The notes under the pieces were generated by a model. The model was not told the DNA's origin. It did no database searches and was given only the letters and a program-made list of their open reading frames with translations. Shown here piece by piece: positions 33,843 through 43,800 of a DNA stretch of 64,000 nt; position 1 is the first letter of the stretch; every line of letters starts with the position of its first letter. The stretch spans positions 62,001 through 126,000 of the forward strand of contig JAOAIJ010000043.1 in the NCBI GenBank assembly GCA_026414765.1, read 5' to 3'. Origin of the DNA: Clostridia bacterium (GTDB lineage: Bacteria > Bacillota > Clostridia > Acetivibrionales > DSM-27016). Both the position numbers and the translations under genes were made by a program.

Positions 33843-36785
33843 ATGGGAAAACAAGTTAACCACGAGAAAGAAGTATTATTACAAAAATCGCTGCAGGCAA
33901 TAAAAATTTTACAAAAGAAAGTTGAAGAACTGGAGAAGAGAGAAAATGAACCAATAGCAATTATTGGTATGGCATGCCGTTTCCCAGGTAACAGTGATAC
34001 CCCGGATAAGTTTTGGGAGTTCTTAAAAAACGGTGGGGAAGTTTCAGTTGAAGTACCTCGTGAAAGATGGAATTATGAAGATTATTATAATGCTGACCCG
34101 GATGTGCCTGGGAAATCATATGCTAAAGAAGCGTCTTTCCTAAGTGATGACGTGACACTGTTTGATGCGGGATTTTTTGGGATATCGCCTAGTGAGGCTT
34201 CGGAAATGGACCCAAACCAGCGGCTCTTGCTGGAAGTTTCATGGGAAGCACTTGAAAGCGCCTGCGTAGATATGAATAAAATTTCTGACCTTGCAGCGGG
34301 TGTATATATAGGTTTTATTTGCGGCGATTACTGGTCAATGCATAGGGATCCCAAAAAGATAACTCCATACTCATTTGCAGGTATGGTAGGGAATATGATA
34401 TCAGGGAGAATTTCATATGTCCTTGGATTAAACGGGCCTTCATTAGTTGTGGATACTGCATGCTCTGCAGCGGCAGTTGCGATTCACTTGGCTTGTTCTG
34501 CTTTAAGAAGCGGTGAATGTAATATTGCATTGGCCGGAGGATCGAATCTGATATTAATGCCTGATGTGTTTATAGGTTTAAGTAAACTAAAGGTGCTGGC
34601 GAAGGATGGAAAGTGCAAACCTTTCGATGCAAATGGAGATGGTTACGGCAGAGGAGAGGGCGTAGGCGTTGTCGCTTTAAAAAGATTATCAGAAGCAATA
34701 AAAGACGGGGATTATATACATGCTGTTATAAAGGGCAGTGCTGTCAATAATGATGGAAAAGGCAGGAGTCTGGCGTCTCCAAATGTAGTTCAGCAAAAAA
34801 AACTTTTGGAAAAATCATTAGAGAACGCAGGACTTTCACCGGATGATGTTGGTTATTTCGAGGCTCACGGACCAGGAACACCTGTGGGCGATCCAATCGA
34901 AATGGAGGCATTGAGGTCGGTTTATGGAAACAGCAAAAATCGTAAAGTTCCTCTTATGGTTGGCAGTGTCAAAGGAAATATCAATAATGGGGAGTATGTA
35001 GGAGGAGTTTCTGCACTTATCAAAACAGTACTTTGTATAAAGAATAAAGCGATACCACCGACAATGCGTCTAAAATCAATGAATCCTAAACTTAATCTGG
35101 AAAAAATACCTGCTATTGTACCTACAGAGTTTACGATATGGGATACGGGCGGTAAAAAAAGAGTTTGTGCCATGAATTCATTTGGATTAAGCGGAACAAG
35201 TGTAAACATTATTGTTGAAGAAGCACCTGAGATTGAAGCTGTATATAATCGCAAGACAGATAAGCATCAAAACTCATTTCATATTTTGACATTGTCAGCA
35301 AAAGGAATGGATGCTTTAATTGAAAAAGTGAAGACCTATTGCGATTATCTGGACAATAACAAAAATGCTTCAATTCAAGATATTTGCTATACCTCAAATA
35401 CAGGCAGGTCACATTTTGCTAATAGAGCGGCATTCGTGGCGGATAACCTTGAAAGGCTAAGAAATGATTTAAACAGTTTTGTTTCGGAAAACAGTAATGA
35501 ATTTACACCAAATAGGTACTATCTTGGAACAGTTCAGCCTAAAGGTCAGATAAAGCCTGTATTCATATTTAAATCAAAGATGAATGGCATGCTGAAAATT
35601 GCAAAAAGGTTATATGCAATGCATCCAAAATTTAAAGAAATACTAGAAAACTGTGATGAATTAATTAAGACTTATTTGGAGTTCTCATTAATTGAATATA
35701 TCAATTCAGGAAACAGTGCAAGTGATTTGTCAGAACCGGGAAGAAGCGAAGCATGTTTACTGGTTGTTCAGTATTCAATACTGAACTTTTGGAAATGCCT
35801 GGGTATAAAACCCGGTGCGGTTTTCGGTGAAAAAACTGGTGAATTGTCAGCAGCTTGCGCTGCGGGGATTATGTCATTTGAAACAGCTGTTAAGGTTATT
35901 GCGCAGGAAATATGCAAAATGCCTGGTCAAATATCATTCGGTGGAAGCTTTAACACACCCAGAATAAGATATTTATCAAATTTGTCCGGAAAAGAAATTG
36001 ATAAGGCAGTATCAATGGATTACTGGAAGGATATTTTTGGAAAAACTGTCTCGCATGAAATTAGTTTACAGTATCTTGCTGAGAAAGGATATAATGTTTT
36101 TATAAACATAGGGGACGGCTTAAAAGGTGCAAATGATTCTAACAGCACTTACAAACTTATTGATACAGTTTCTGATGAAAATACAGAAGAAACATTTCTA
36201 AAAGCAATTGCTAGAGTGTATTGTATGGGAGCAACTATCGAGTGGAATGAGTTTGAAAAAGGAAATATGGGACGTAAGATACCTCTGCCAACTTATCCAT
36301 TCCAAAGAAAAAGATACTGGAGCGAGGCTATTATGCCAACCCGACCGGTAGACTATACTAACGAAAGCATATTTGGCGGGAATAAGCAAGTTGAAGCGGA
36401 TATTACTTCAAAAATCGATACAGTCAACGAAAATGAAAAAAAAGCTGTTAATCCTGAGCTGGTTGGTAAACTGAATTCTGTGTCATTACAGGAAGGAATA
36501 GATGTATTACATGAATATATCGAAGGAATATTATCAGGACTGCTGAACATTGCTCCTTCGGAAATGGATATTGCAGAGTCCTTTTCGGATATGGGAGTTG
36601 ATTCAATAATGTCATTAGTCATAAAGAACAAGATTGAGAGTGAACTTGGATTACCAATCGACATCGGAATACTTGACCAGGGTACCAGTATTGCACATTT
36701 AGCTGAGGTGCTATTAAGGTCATTTTCATATAAGACTAGCCCGAAGAATATCGCACCAGCTTTAAGAACTGGCATAACTACCTGA
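33843..36785 (+). CDS. Degenerate KS-AT-ACP polyketide synthase
   Basis: 980 residues. An N-terminal coiled coil (~8-37) resembles a docking helix. KS ~38-465 keeps Cys207 (DTACSAAA) and His342 (EAHGPGT, with Pro replacing Thr), but the second His motif reads GNINNGE, so Asn382 replaces the catalytic His. Residues ~570-800 follow acyltransferase order, yet the active-site GHSxGE is GEKTGE with Lys664 in place of Ser, and the usual FxGQGSQ start is FIFKSKMNG. PLPTYPF near 814 and an ACP with Ser921 (GVDSIM) follow. The KS should be unable to decarboxylate-condense and the AT unable to load malonyl. Transacylation, priming or a structural role are possible. It is the last gene of the row. Confidence 0.85.
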   Translation: MGKQVNHEKEVLLQKSLQAIKILQKKVEELEKRENEPIAIIGMACRFPGNSDTPDKFWEFLKNGGEVSVEVPRERWNYEDYYNADPDVPGKSYAKEASFLSDDVTLFDAGFFGISPSEASEMDPNQRLLLEVSWEALESACVDMNKISDLAAGVYIGFICGDYWSMHRDPKKITPYSFAGMVGNMISGRISYVLGLNGPSLVVDTACSAAAVAIHLACSALRSGECNIALAGGSNLILMPDVFIGLSKLKVLAKDGKCKPFDANGDGYGRGEGVGVVALKRLSEAIKDGDYIHAVIKGSAVNNDGKGRSLASPNVVQQKKLLEKSLENAGLSPDDVGYFEAHGPGTPVGDPIEMEALRSVYGNSKNRKVPLMVGSVKGNINNGEYVGGVSALIKTVLCIKNKAIPPTMRLKSMNPKLNLEKIPAIVPTEFTIWDTGGKKRVCAMNSFGLSGTSVNIIVEEAPEIEAVYNRKTDKHQNSFHILTLSAKGMDALIEKVKTYCDYLDNNKNASIQDICYTSNTGRSHFANRAAFVADNLERLRNDLNSFVSENSNEFTPNRYYLGTVQPKGQIKPVFIFKSKMNGMLKIAKRLYAMHPKFKEILENCDELIKTYLEFSLIEYINSGNSASDLSEPGRSEACLLVVQYSILNFWKCLGIKPGAVFGEKTGELSAACAAGIMSFETAVKVIAQEICKMPGQISFGGSFNTPRIRYLSNLSGKEIDKAVSMDYWKDIFGKTVSHEISLQYLAEKGYNVFINIGDGLKGANDSNSTYKLIDTVSDENTEETFLKAIARVYCMGATIEWNEFEKGNMGRKIPLPTYPFQRKRYWSEAIMPTRPVDYTNESIFGGNKQVEADITSKIDTVNENEKKAVNPELVGKLNSVSLQEGIDVLHEYIEGILSGLLNIAPSEMDIAESFSDMGVDSIMSLVIKNKIESELGLPIDIGILDQGTSIAHLAEVLLRSFSYKTSPKNIAPALRTGITT

Positions 36786-36880
36786 TGAAAAGCTTCAGTA
36801 AGGGATATGGACCTGAAGTTACTGCAAAAACCGCTCTACATAATAAGTTTGTGCGGGGGTTAGGCGGGATTTGAAAATGA

Positions 36881-36914
36881 AAAATCCTCTGTATTTACAA
36901 ATACAGAGGATTTT
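36881..36914. terminator. Bidirectional rho-independent terminator
   Basis: A perfect 14-bp inverted repeat (AAAATCCTCTGTAT and its complement) with a 6-base loop lies between the converging PKS gene and the nitroreductase. The ends of the stem are A/T runs, so it reads as a hairpin followed by U residues in both directions. It closes the long plus-strand row. Confidence 0.8.
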
Positions 36915-36932
36915 GATGTTAAAAAAAATTTG

Positions 36933-37832
36933 CTAGATAACTGTAACTTCTGCATTGCCCCTTGCTTTCGGTTTCCTATACAGTGTTGTTTTTTGACCGA
37001 TTGAAAATACTCCTGAAAGTTCTCTACCTCCGGGAATTTTTAGCAGATCGTAAATTATTTTTAACTTATCAGATTTTTTCACTTTATAGGACTGCATAGC
37101 AAAACTTACCCATCCTAAAAAGCAAGTCCCTAAATTCAAAGCTTCAGCACCCAGCATTAACTGATATTGCATTACAGTGAGATTTTCTCTGGAAATGGGA
37201 TTGTTTTTCTCGCAGTGCAGCAATATCAGGCTTGGGCTATTATACGTCAGTAGATTAATATTCTGTTCTTTTGCCGATAAGGCTAGCTCGATGCGTTTTA
37301 TAGTGCTGTCGATATTATCTCTGAAGGATGTACTGAATGCTTTTGGAATTTTCATCCATACAGAGGAGAGTTTCTTCTTCAATTCACTCATATATTCGTA
37401 TGTATAGTCTGTTATTTTCTCTATAAGGTCATTGTTCTCAACAATAACTATGCCTGTATTTCTAATAGATTGTGTGTGTCCTCCTTTTGGTACAAATGAA
37501 GCAATTTGCTCCAGATAGTTTTTCTCGTATTCTGATAGAGTATTAGATTTATAGCTTCTGACAGACCTTCTGAACTTTAAAAAATCTAAAAAAATTTCAG
37601 GCTGAAAGTTTATATTATCTTTCTGAAAATCTTCTGCTGCTATTTCACTGTTACTTATTGCTTCCTTAGGGCATACGGAAATACAATCACCACAATTTAT
37701 ACAAAAAAGTTCTTTTTGCTGTTGTATTGAAACTTTGTTATCAGTTGCTGCAAATACTTTTGCAGGGCATGTACTGACACATATTTTACAATTTATGCAT
37801 TGATTTTGATTGATGCTTAATTTGCTGGACAT
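36933..37832 (-). CDS. Nitroreductase-family protein with N-terminal ferredoxin domain
   Basis: 299 residues. Residues 1-60 carry two [4Fe-4S] motifs, CINCKICVSTCP and CINCGDCISVCP; the rest is a nitroreductase fold beginning at FRRSVRSYK with an FMN-type LGAEALNLGTCFLGW region. Such clostridial proteins reduce flavin-accessible substrates using ferredoxin electrons. It is the only minus-strand gene within the cluster and has its own divergent promoter, so it may serve detoxification, redox tailoring or regulation. The ribosome site is weak. Confidence 0.8.
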   Translation of the reverse strand: MSSKLSINQNQCINCKICVSTCPAKVFAATDNKVSIQQQKELFCINCGDCISVCPKEAISNSEIAAEDFQKDNINFQPEIFLDFLKFRRSVRSYKSNTLSEYEKNYLEQIASFVPKGGHTQSIRNTGIVIVENNDLIEKITDYTYEYMSELKKKLSSVWMKIPKAFSTSFRDNIDSTIKRIELALSAKEQNINLLTYNSPSLILLHCEKNNPISRENLTVMQYQLMLGAEALNLGTCFLGWVSFAMQSYKVKKSDKLKIIYDLLKIPGGRELSGVFSIGQKTTLYRKPKARGNAEVTVI

Positions 37833-37959
37833 TTCTATTATTGCACCCCCTATAAGATACCTTCCGACTAAGCCTCGCTATTTTTTAAACTTACTATCAC
37901 CATATATGTACAAAGACATAAGCATATCCTGTATAGCTGTTCAACAAACGACAAAGAGA

Positions 37960-37988
37960 ATTATCTCCTAAGCCAAATAAAATGTCAA
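37960..37988 (-). promoter_or_regulatory. Promoter for the nitroreductase
   Basis: On the minus strand, TTGACA (37988-37983) is followed after 17 bases by GATAAT (37965-37960), a near-consensus vegetative promoter pointing at the nitroreductase. Confidence 0.7.
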
Positions 37989-38000
37989 GTTTAGACTTGA
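37985..38000. promoter_or_regulatory. Candidate operator (inverted repeat)
   Basis: TCAAGT-TTAG-ACTTGA, 6-bp arms with a 4-base spacer, overlaps the -35 of the minus promoter and lies 32 bases before the -35 of the plus promoter. Its position would let one protein control both directions. No regulator gene is adjacent, so function is inferred from position only. Confidence 0.35.
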
Positions 38001-38031
38001 GTGATAGAAGATTAAGAATTTGTTAATGCAA

Positions 38032-38060
38032 TTGACACAAATTGGTAAAAAATGTACAAT
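38032..38060 (+). promoter_or_regulatory. Promoter for the chorismate lyase/megasynthase unit
   Basis: TTGACA (38032-38037), a 17-base spacer and TACAAT (38055-38060) form an almost perfect vegetative promoter. It would start transcription near 38067 and drive the two genes at 38215 and 38825. Confidence 0.8.
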
Positions 38061-38214
38061 AATCCATAAAGTACATACATTTTTCTATGAAACTACCGAC
38101 GAATGTTGAAATAAGAATACTAAAACTGTACTGCACAGAAAAAAGTAATGAGGATGCATAAATACTTTATGTAATTTTAATGTCTAAAAAATTAAATTGA
38201 AAAGGAGCAGTCAT

Positions 38215-38787
38215 ATGATAGAAACAAAAACCATGATTGTTGATAAAACCGGAAGAAATTCTATGATCATGCCCTTAAACAGCTTTCTTATGCAAAACGG
38301 ATCATTGAGTCTATTTCAAAAGATTCTTTTAGCCACAGACGGCACAGTTACGGATTTGCTCAGACTTTACACCGGTGAAGCAATCAAAGTAAAAAAACTG
38401 GAACAGGAATTCACCAGCAGCGGTGAAGAGGAAGTTTTGATATGTTCCCCTAAAACAAGGATTTTAAGAAGAAACATCCTGCTTAATGGCAAAAATAAAA
38501 ATTATGTGTATGCCGCATCCATTTATATTTATGAATTACTCTCTTCAGGAATTCAGGCGAAACTAGCCGAAACGGATATGCCTATTGGCCTATTATGGAA
38601 AGAAGAAAAACTGGATACCTATCGCGAAATTATCGGTTACTGGACCGAGCCCTGTGAGGCTTTAGCTCATTATTTTGATATTCTGCCACAGACGTTGCTG
38701 CTATGCAGAACTTATCTGGTCAGCCACCGTAAAAATGTCATCGGGAAGATTACTGAGAAATTTCCAATTACCTTTTTTAAGGATTAG
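38215..38787 (+). CDS. Chorismate lyase-like enzyme (4-hydroxybenzoate forming)
   Basis: 190 residues from ATG 38215, 8 bases after AAAAGGAG. The pattern LLATDGTVTDLLRLYTGEAI, then KTRILRRNILLNG and DMPIGLLWKEE, matches the chorismate-pyruvate lyase group (UbiC and Rv2949c-like). These release pyruvate from chorismate to give 4-hydroxybenzoate. The next gene begins with an AMP-ligase-ACP, the same order of function as Rv2949c and FadD22 in mycobacterial phenolic glycolipid synthesis. I infer that 4-hydroxybenzoate is the starter unit of the megasynthase. No ubiquinone genes are present. Confidence 0.72.
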   Translation: MIETKTMIVDKTGRNSMIMPLNSFLMQNGSLSLFQKILLATDGTVTDLLRLYTGEAIKVKKLEQEFTSSGEEEVLICSPKTRILRRNILLNGKNKNYVYAASIYIYELLSSGIQAKLAETDMPIGLLWKEEKLDTYREIIGYWTEPCEALAHYFDILPQTLLLCRTYLVSHRKNVIGKITEKFPITFFKD

Positions 38788-38824
38788 TTAGAGAACATTA
38801 ATGATTAAGACCGGAGGAATGGAT

Positions 38825-40860
38825 ATGAAACGACAAATTGGCGGAAAAATTCTTATGAATCTGCCCAGGGAGGTTTTTGAAAAAACTTGTATACAATTTT
38901 CAGAAAAAAAATTGTTTGTTTTACAATCAGGAAATGATAATAATATGTTTCTTACTGGAGCAACTTTGCTTCAGAAATCAAAAGTTTTAGGGAGTGTACT
39001 CCAGGAAATGTTACCCCAAACAAGAGCAGTTCTGCTGATGCCACAAGGGCTGGAATACATTTTTACATTATTGGCCTGCTGGTATGCCAACATCGTACCA
39101 ATACCCATGTCTGTAACCGACTTATCACAGCCGGACAAGGTTATCGAAAAAGTTGAACCAATATTAAAGGATTCGCAGGCAGCCTGTATCATAACAAGTA
39201 CTGATTTTGAAAAATTCTTAAATGCGCAGTCAGTTTTTAGTGGAATTCGTATATTCAATATAGATGTACTGGACGAAAACAGTTGCATTACTACCGAACC
39301 AAGATTGCAAAGACCGGACGACCTGGCATTGTTGCTTTACACATCAGGTTCTACATCTCAACCCAAAGGGGTTATGCTTGATCACTCCAATGTAATATCA
39401 CAAGCTTCCATCGGTGCAGATCAATGGGAGATTAGCCAGGATAGCCGTATTGTTTCCTGGATGCCGCAGTTTCACAACTTTGGACTTTATTTTAATATAT
39501 TGACTCCATTATTAAGAGGTGCAACCAGTATAATACAATCTCCCGACAGCTTTGCCAAAAACCCGGAGGGATGGTTGCAAGCGATAAGCCAGTATCAAGC
39601 TACTCATACTGCTGCACCGAATTTTGCTTTTGATTACTGCTGTTCTTCTGTCGATATTTCTACAGTCAAGGAGTTGTCGTTGGACTCTGTACGGGCGATT
39701 ATCTGTGGTGGTGAGCCTATACGTAAAGAAACCTATGAAAACTTTGTTGAGAAGTTTCAGGTTTTGGGACTGAAAAAGGAAGTATTCTGCCCGCATTACG
39801 GTTTGTCGGAAATTGGCTCGGTTACTACTAAAAAGCCAGGCGAACCGTTACGTTTTTTTTCAGTGGATATTTCGGGTTTGGAAGTAGGGAAAGTCATATA
39901 TTCGACCCAGAATAAGAAAAGTATGTGGTTGACCGGTTGTGGGGAGATTAAGGCTCCAAATGAAATAGTAGTTGTCCATCCGGAAACATGCAGGATTTCT
40001 CCTAATGGTGAAGTTGGAGAGATTTGGGTTAAGTCTCCCTTGGTAGGTAAGGGATATCTGAACAGGAATGAGGAAACACAGAAAACATTTTCCGGGGTAT
40101 TAAGCAATTCAAAGACAAAGGGATTTTTGCGTACCGGCGATCTGGGGTTTGTTGAAGACAACCAGCTTTATATTGTAGGAAGGGACAAAGAGGTAATTAT
40201 TATACATGGCAAAAACTATCATCCCGTTGATATTGAATGGACAATAAAGAAACATGTCCCTGAATTGAACCTGCCGCTGGCAGTCTTTTCCCATGAGATC
40301 AATCAGCATGAGCAGGTAGTGGTAGTACAGGAGGTTGCAGTAGCTGATGAAACAGACTATCAAAGGGTAGTACAAGAAATACTTGCTGCTGTGACGGAAA
40401 CACATCAGCTGGAATTGTCAGAGATTATACTGGTTTCTGCCGGAAGTATTCCCAGAACAGGCAGCGGCAAAATACAGAGAAGAGCTTGCCGGAACTCTTA
40501 TCTTAACCAAGGTATTCAAGCTCTTTATCAGTACTGCCGTTACAGTACGGATATTGAGTTTGAGAGTAATGATCAAGCCGAAAATGTATATGAGTTTGCA
40601 ATTAACCCCCAAAACTTGCTGGCGGAAAGCATCCGCGAATTTATTATTAAATTTTTGGCTGAAACACTAAAGATATTGCCAAATCGGGCTGATCCGGCAA
40701 AAAGTGTCCAAAGTCATGGCTTGAATTCTATTATTATCATGAAGCTGATTCGTGGCTTGGAGAAGAATTTCCGGACTAATCTTACAATCCGTGAAATATT
40801 CGAGCAGGACTCAATTCAATCTTTGTCCAATGCCCTTGCTCAAAAAATAAATATCCAAAA
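38825..40860 (+). other. Loading module: AMP ligase and ACP
   Basis: The adenylate-forming domain has LLLYTSGSTSQPKGVM near residue 174 and VSWMPQFHNFGLY, a form shared with FAAL and aryl-AMP ligases. It is followed by an ACP with HGLNSIIIMK (Asn in place of the usual Asp before Ser635). With the chorismate-lyase gene just upstream, 4-hydroxybenzoate is the favoured acid; a fatty acid is the alternative. Confidence 0.8.
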
Positions 40861-43800
40861 CAATCAATCGACGAGTGTGGAATCAATTCACAAATCGCAG
40901 TCAAATGACGGCCGTTCTGTCGCTTTATCATACCGCAGTCAGCTTTCGGAGGGACAGAAAGGACTATGGATGCTGCAAAAACTGTCGCCCGGTATGAGTG
41001 CATATAATGTGCCGTTATGCTTCAGGCTGGGGGGAGAGCTGGATATAGAAAAATTCAGACAGGCTTGCAGTTTTGTAGTTGAAAAGCACCCTGTCTTTAG
41101 AAGCGTAATCATCGAAGATAATGGGGTACCTTTTCAAAATGTCCAGCCATTTCAGAATATTATGTTGTTTCAGGAGGATATTTCCTCCTTTGAATACAGT
41201 GATATTGTACCATATATTTCCAAAAAGACAAAAGAGCCTTTCATACTGAAAAATGATCCGTTAATACGAATCAGTCTTTTGTCCTATAAAAGCAAAGAAT
41301 ATTTTGTACTCATCACTATTCATCATATTATATTTGATGGCAGCTCCATGTTGCTTTTTGTGACAGCGTTGCTGGATGCATATAAAGCTTTTCTACAAAA
41401 CAAAAGTCCGATGAAGGTTCCTAACCTGGCTGAATATTCAGATTTTGTGGCTTGGGAGCAGGACATGCTTAAAAGCAGAGAAGGGGAAGAACACAGTCTG
41501 TATTGGAAAAAGCAATTGGCCGGGGTTTTGCCGGTTTTGGAACTTCCTGCAGACCATGCCCGTTTTTCAGTGCAAAGCTTTGCAGGACAGGTATATACCT
41601 GCCGTCTCCCACAGGATTTAGTAAAGCAAGTAAAGTTATTTGCCAAATCCTCAAATATGAATACATCGGTCATGTTTTTAGGAATTTTTAAACTCTTATT
41701 GTACCACTATACAGGACAAGATGATATTATTGTCGGAATGCCGGTAGTGGGACGACCTGAAGAACGGTTTGAATCCATTATAGGGTATTTTGTAAATATG
41801 ATTGCTGTCCGGAGCTGTACATCAGGGAAAAATATTTTTATGGATTTTCTGCAAAAGCTGAAATTCACCTTGATAGACGGGTTGGATCATGCTGTATATC
41901 CCTTCCCGGTATTAGTACGGGAATTGAATATTCCACGGACTTTAAGAAATAATCCTGTTTTTCAAGTCACTTTTGCATATCAGAATTTTTTTCAATCAAA
42001 CGGAATAAATGAGATACTGGGGCACTATAAGGATATTCTTAAAGTCGAATTTATTGAGGAGATACATCAGGAAGGTGAATACGAGCTTGCTTTGGAAATC
42101 TACGAACAGGCAGATGAATTTGTGTTGAATATGAAATATAATCCCGAACTGTTTGAGGCAGCTACTATAAGCAGAATGATGCACCACTATATAGGACTTA
42201 TGAAAGAAGTAATAAAAAACCCCGGTTTATCCCTGGAGGAATATTCTTTGTTGTCGGAGAAAGAATTGTGCAGCATGATGCTTGATGGGAAATCAAATCA
42301 GGCAGAATATCCGGATAAGTGTATCCATGAATTATTTGAAGAACAGGTACGGAAGTTCCCTGAAGCCATTGCAGTAGTTTGCGGAGAGAAGAAGCTTACA
42401 TATGCTGATCTATCAGAGAAAAGTGATAGGCTTGCCGCCCGGTTGTCGTCCGAAGGAGTATGCCCTGAATGTGTAGTTGGCCTTTGTATGGAACGGTCAG
42501 TGGAACTGATAGTTGGTATTTTAGGAATTCTTAAAGCCGGAGGCGTATACCTGCCGTTAGAACCCAGGAATCCAGCCGAGCGTCTTAAATATATGATTCA
42601 GGATAGCGGTACTTTGATTGTACTGACTCAAACTGAATTAACCGATATGGTGTCGCAAATAATTGATGTTGATACTAAATTAATAACTCTGAATTCAAAT
42701 GAAGAAATTACAGTAGTAAAAAGTCAATCAAAAGGTCATACGGCGTATATGACCGAAGTCAAACCAAGCAATTTGGCATACGTGATATATACATCCGGAA
42801 GCACAGGCATACCTAAAGGAGTAATGATTGAACATAAGGGAGTATTGAATCTACATAAGTACTTTGCAGATAGCCTGATACTTGATGACAGTGATACAAT
42901 GGCACAATTTGCAAGTATTTCTTTTGATGCATCAGCCTTTGAAATTTTTATATCATTACTTTCAGGAGCCACTTTATGCATAATCCCTCAAGAAAAAATC
43001 GATGACGTAAGAAACTTTGAAAAGTATATGAATGATAACAGAGTCACAATTGCTCTTTTGCCTCCTCCGTATTTAGCTAATGTAGATCCTGAAAAGATTC
43101 TTACATTAAGAACACTAATAACAGGCGGTTCGGAAATAGACTTTAAACTGCTGGAAAAATGGCGGGAGAAAGTGAAGTATATTAATGCTTATGGTCCTAC
43201 CGAGGATACTATTATCTCTACAATATGGAGATATCCCGGGAATGGGGAAGCTTTGGAAGGCAGTACCGTGCCTATAGGGAAACCTATTATGAATAAATCG
43301 GCGTTTATAGTCAGCCCGAGCAATAATCTCCTGCCTGTGGGAGTTGTTGGGGAGTTATGTATAGCGGGAGAGGGACTGGCAAGAGGATATCTTAATCAAC
43401 CTGCACTGACGGCAGAAAAGTTTGTTGACAACCCTTTTAGCCCGGGAACTAAACTGTATAAGACCGGTGATTTGGCCAGATGGCGCTCTGACGGCAATAT
43501 TGAGTTTTGGGGTAGGATTGACAGTCAGGTAAAGTTTCACGGATTTCGAATAGAACTGGGTGAGATTGAAACTCAGCTCCGGTCATATCCAGAGATTAAT
43601 GACTGCGCTGTTGTTTTAAAAGAGCAGCAGGAAACCAAACAACTTGTTGCCTATTATGTACGGAAAGCTAAAACTAATATTGAGGGCGAAAAAGGAAGAA
43701 ATTCTATAAAACCTGAAGTACTAAGGAACCACTTGAAAATAACACTGCCTGAGTACATGATACCAGCCTTTTTTATCGAAATAGAATCAATACCTTTTAC

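Larger units (their letters stand above)
37833..38214. other. Divergent intergenic region
   Basis: This gap of about 380 bases separates the minus-strand nitroreductase from the plus-strand chorismate lyase/megasynthase unit. It holds two back-to-back promoters and a short inverted repeat (listed separately), leaving 5' untranslated regions of roughly 120 and 150 bases. I found no reading frame with a ribosome site and no recognisable riboswitch. Confidence 0.7.

Noticed and set aside
33843-36785. Ordinary cis-AT extension module
   Set aside because: AT Ser and the second KS His are both replaced, so normal malonyl loading and condensation are not expected.
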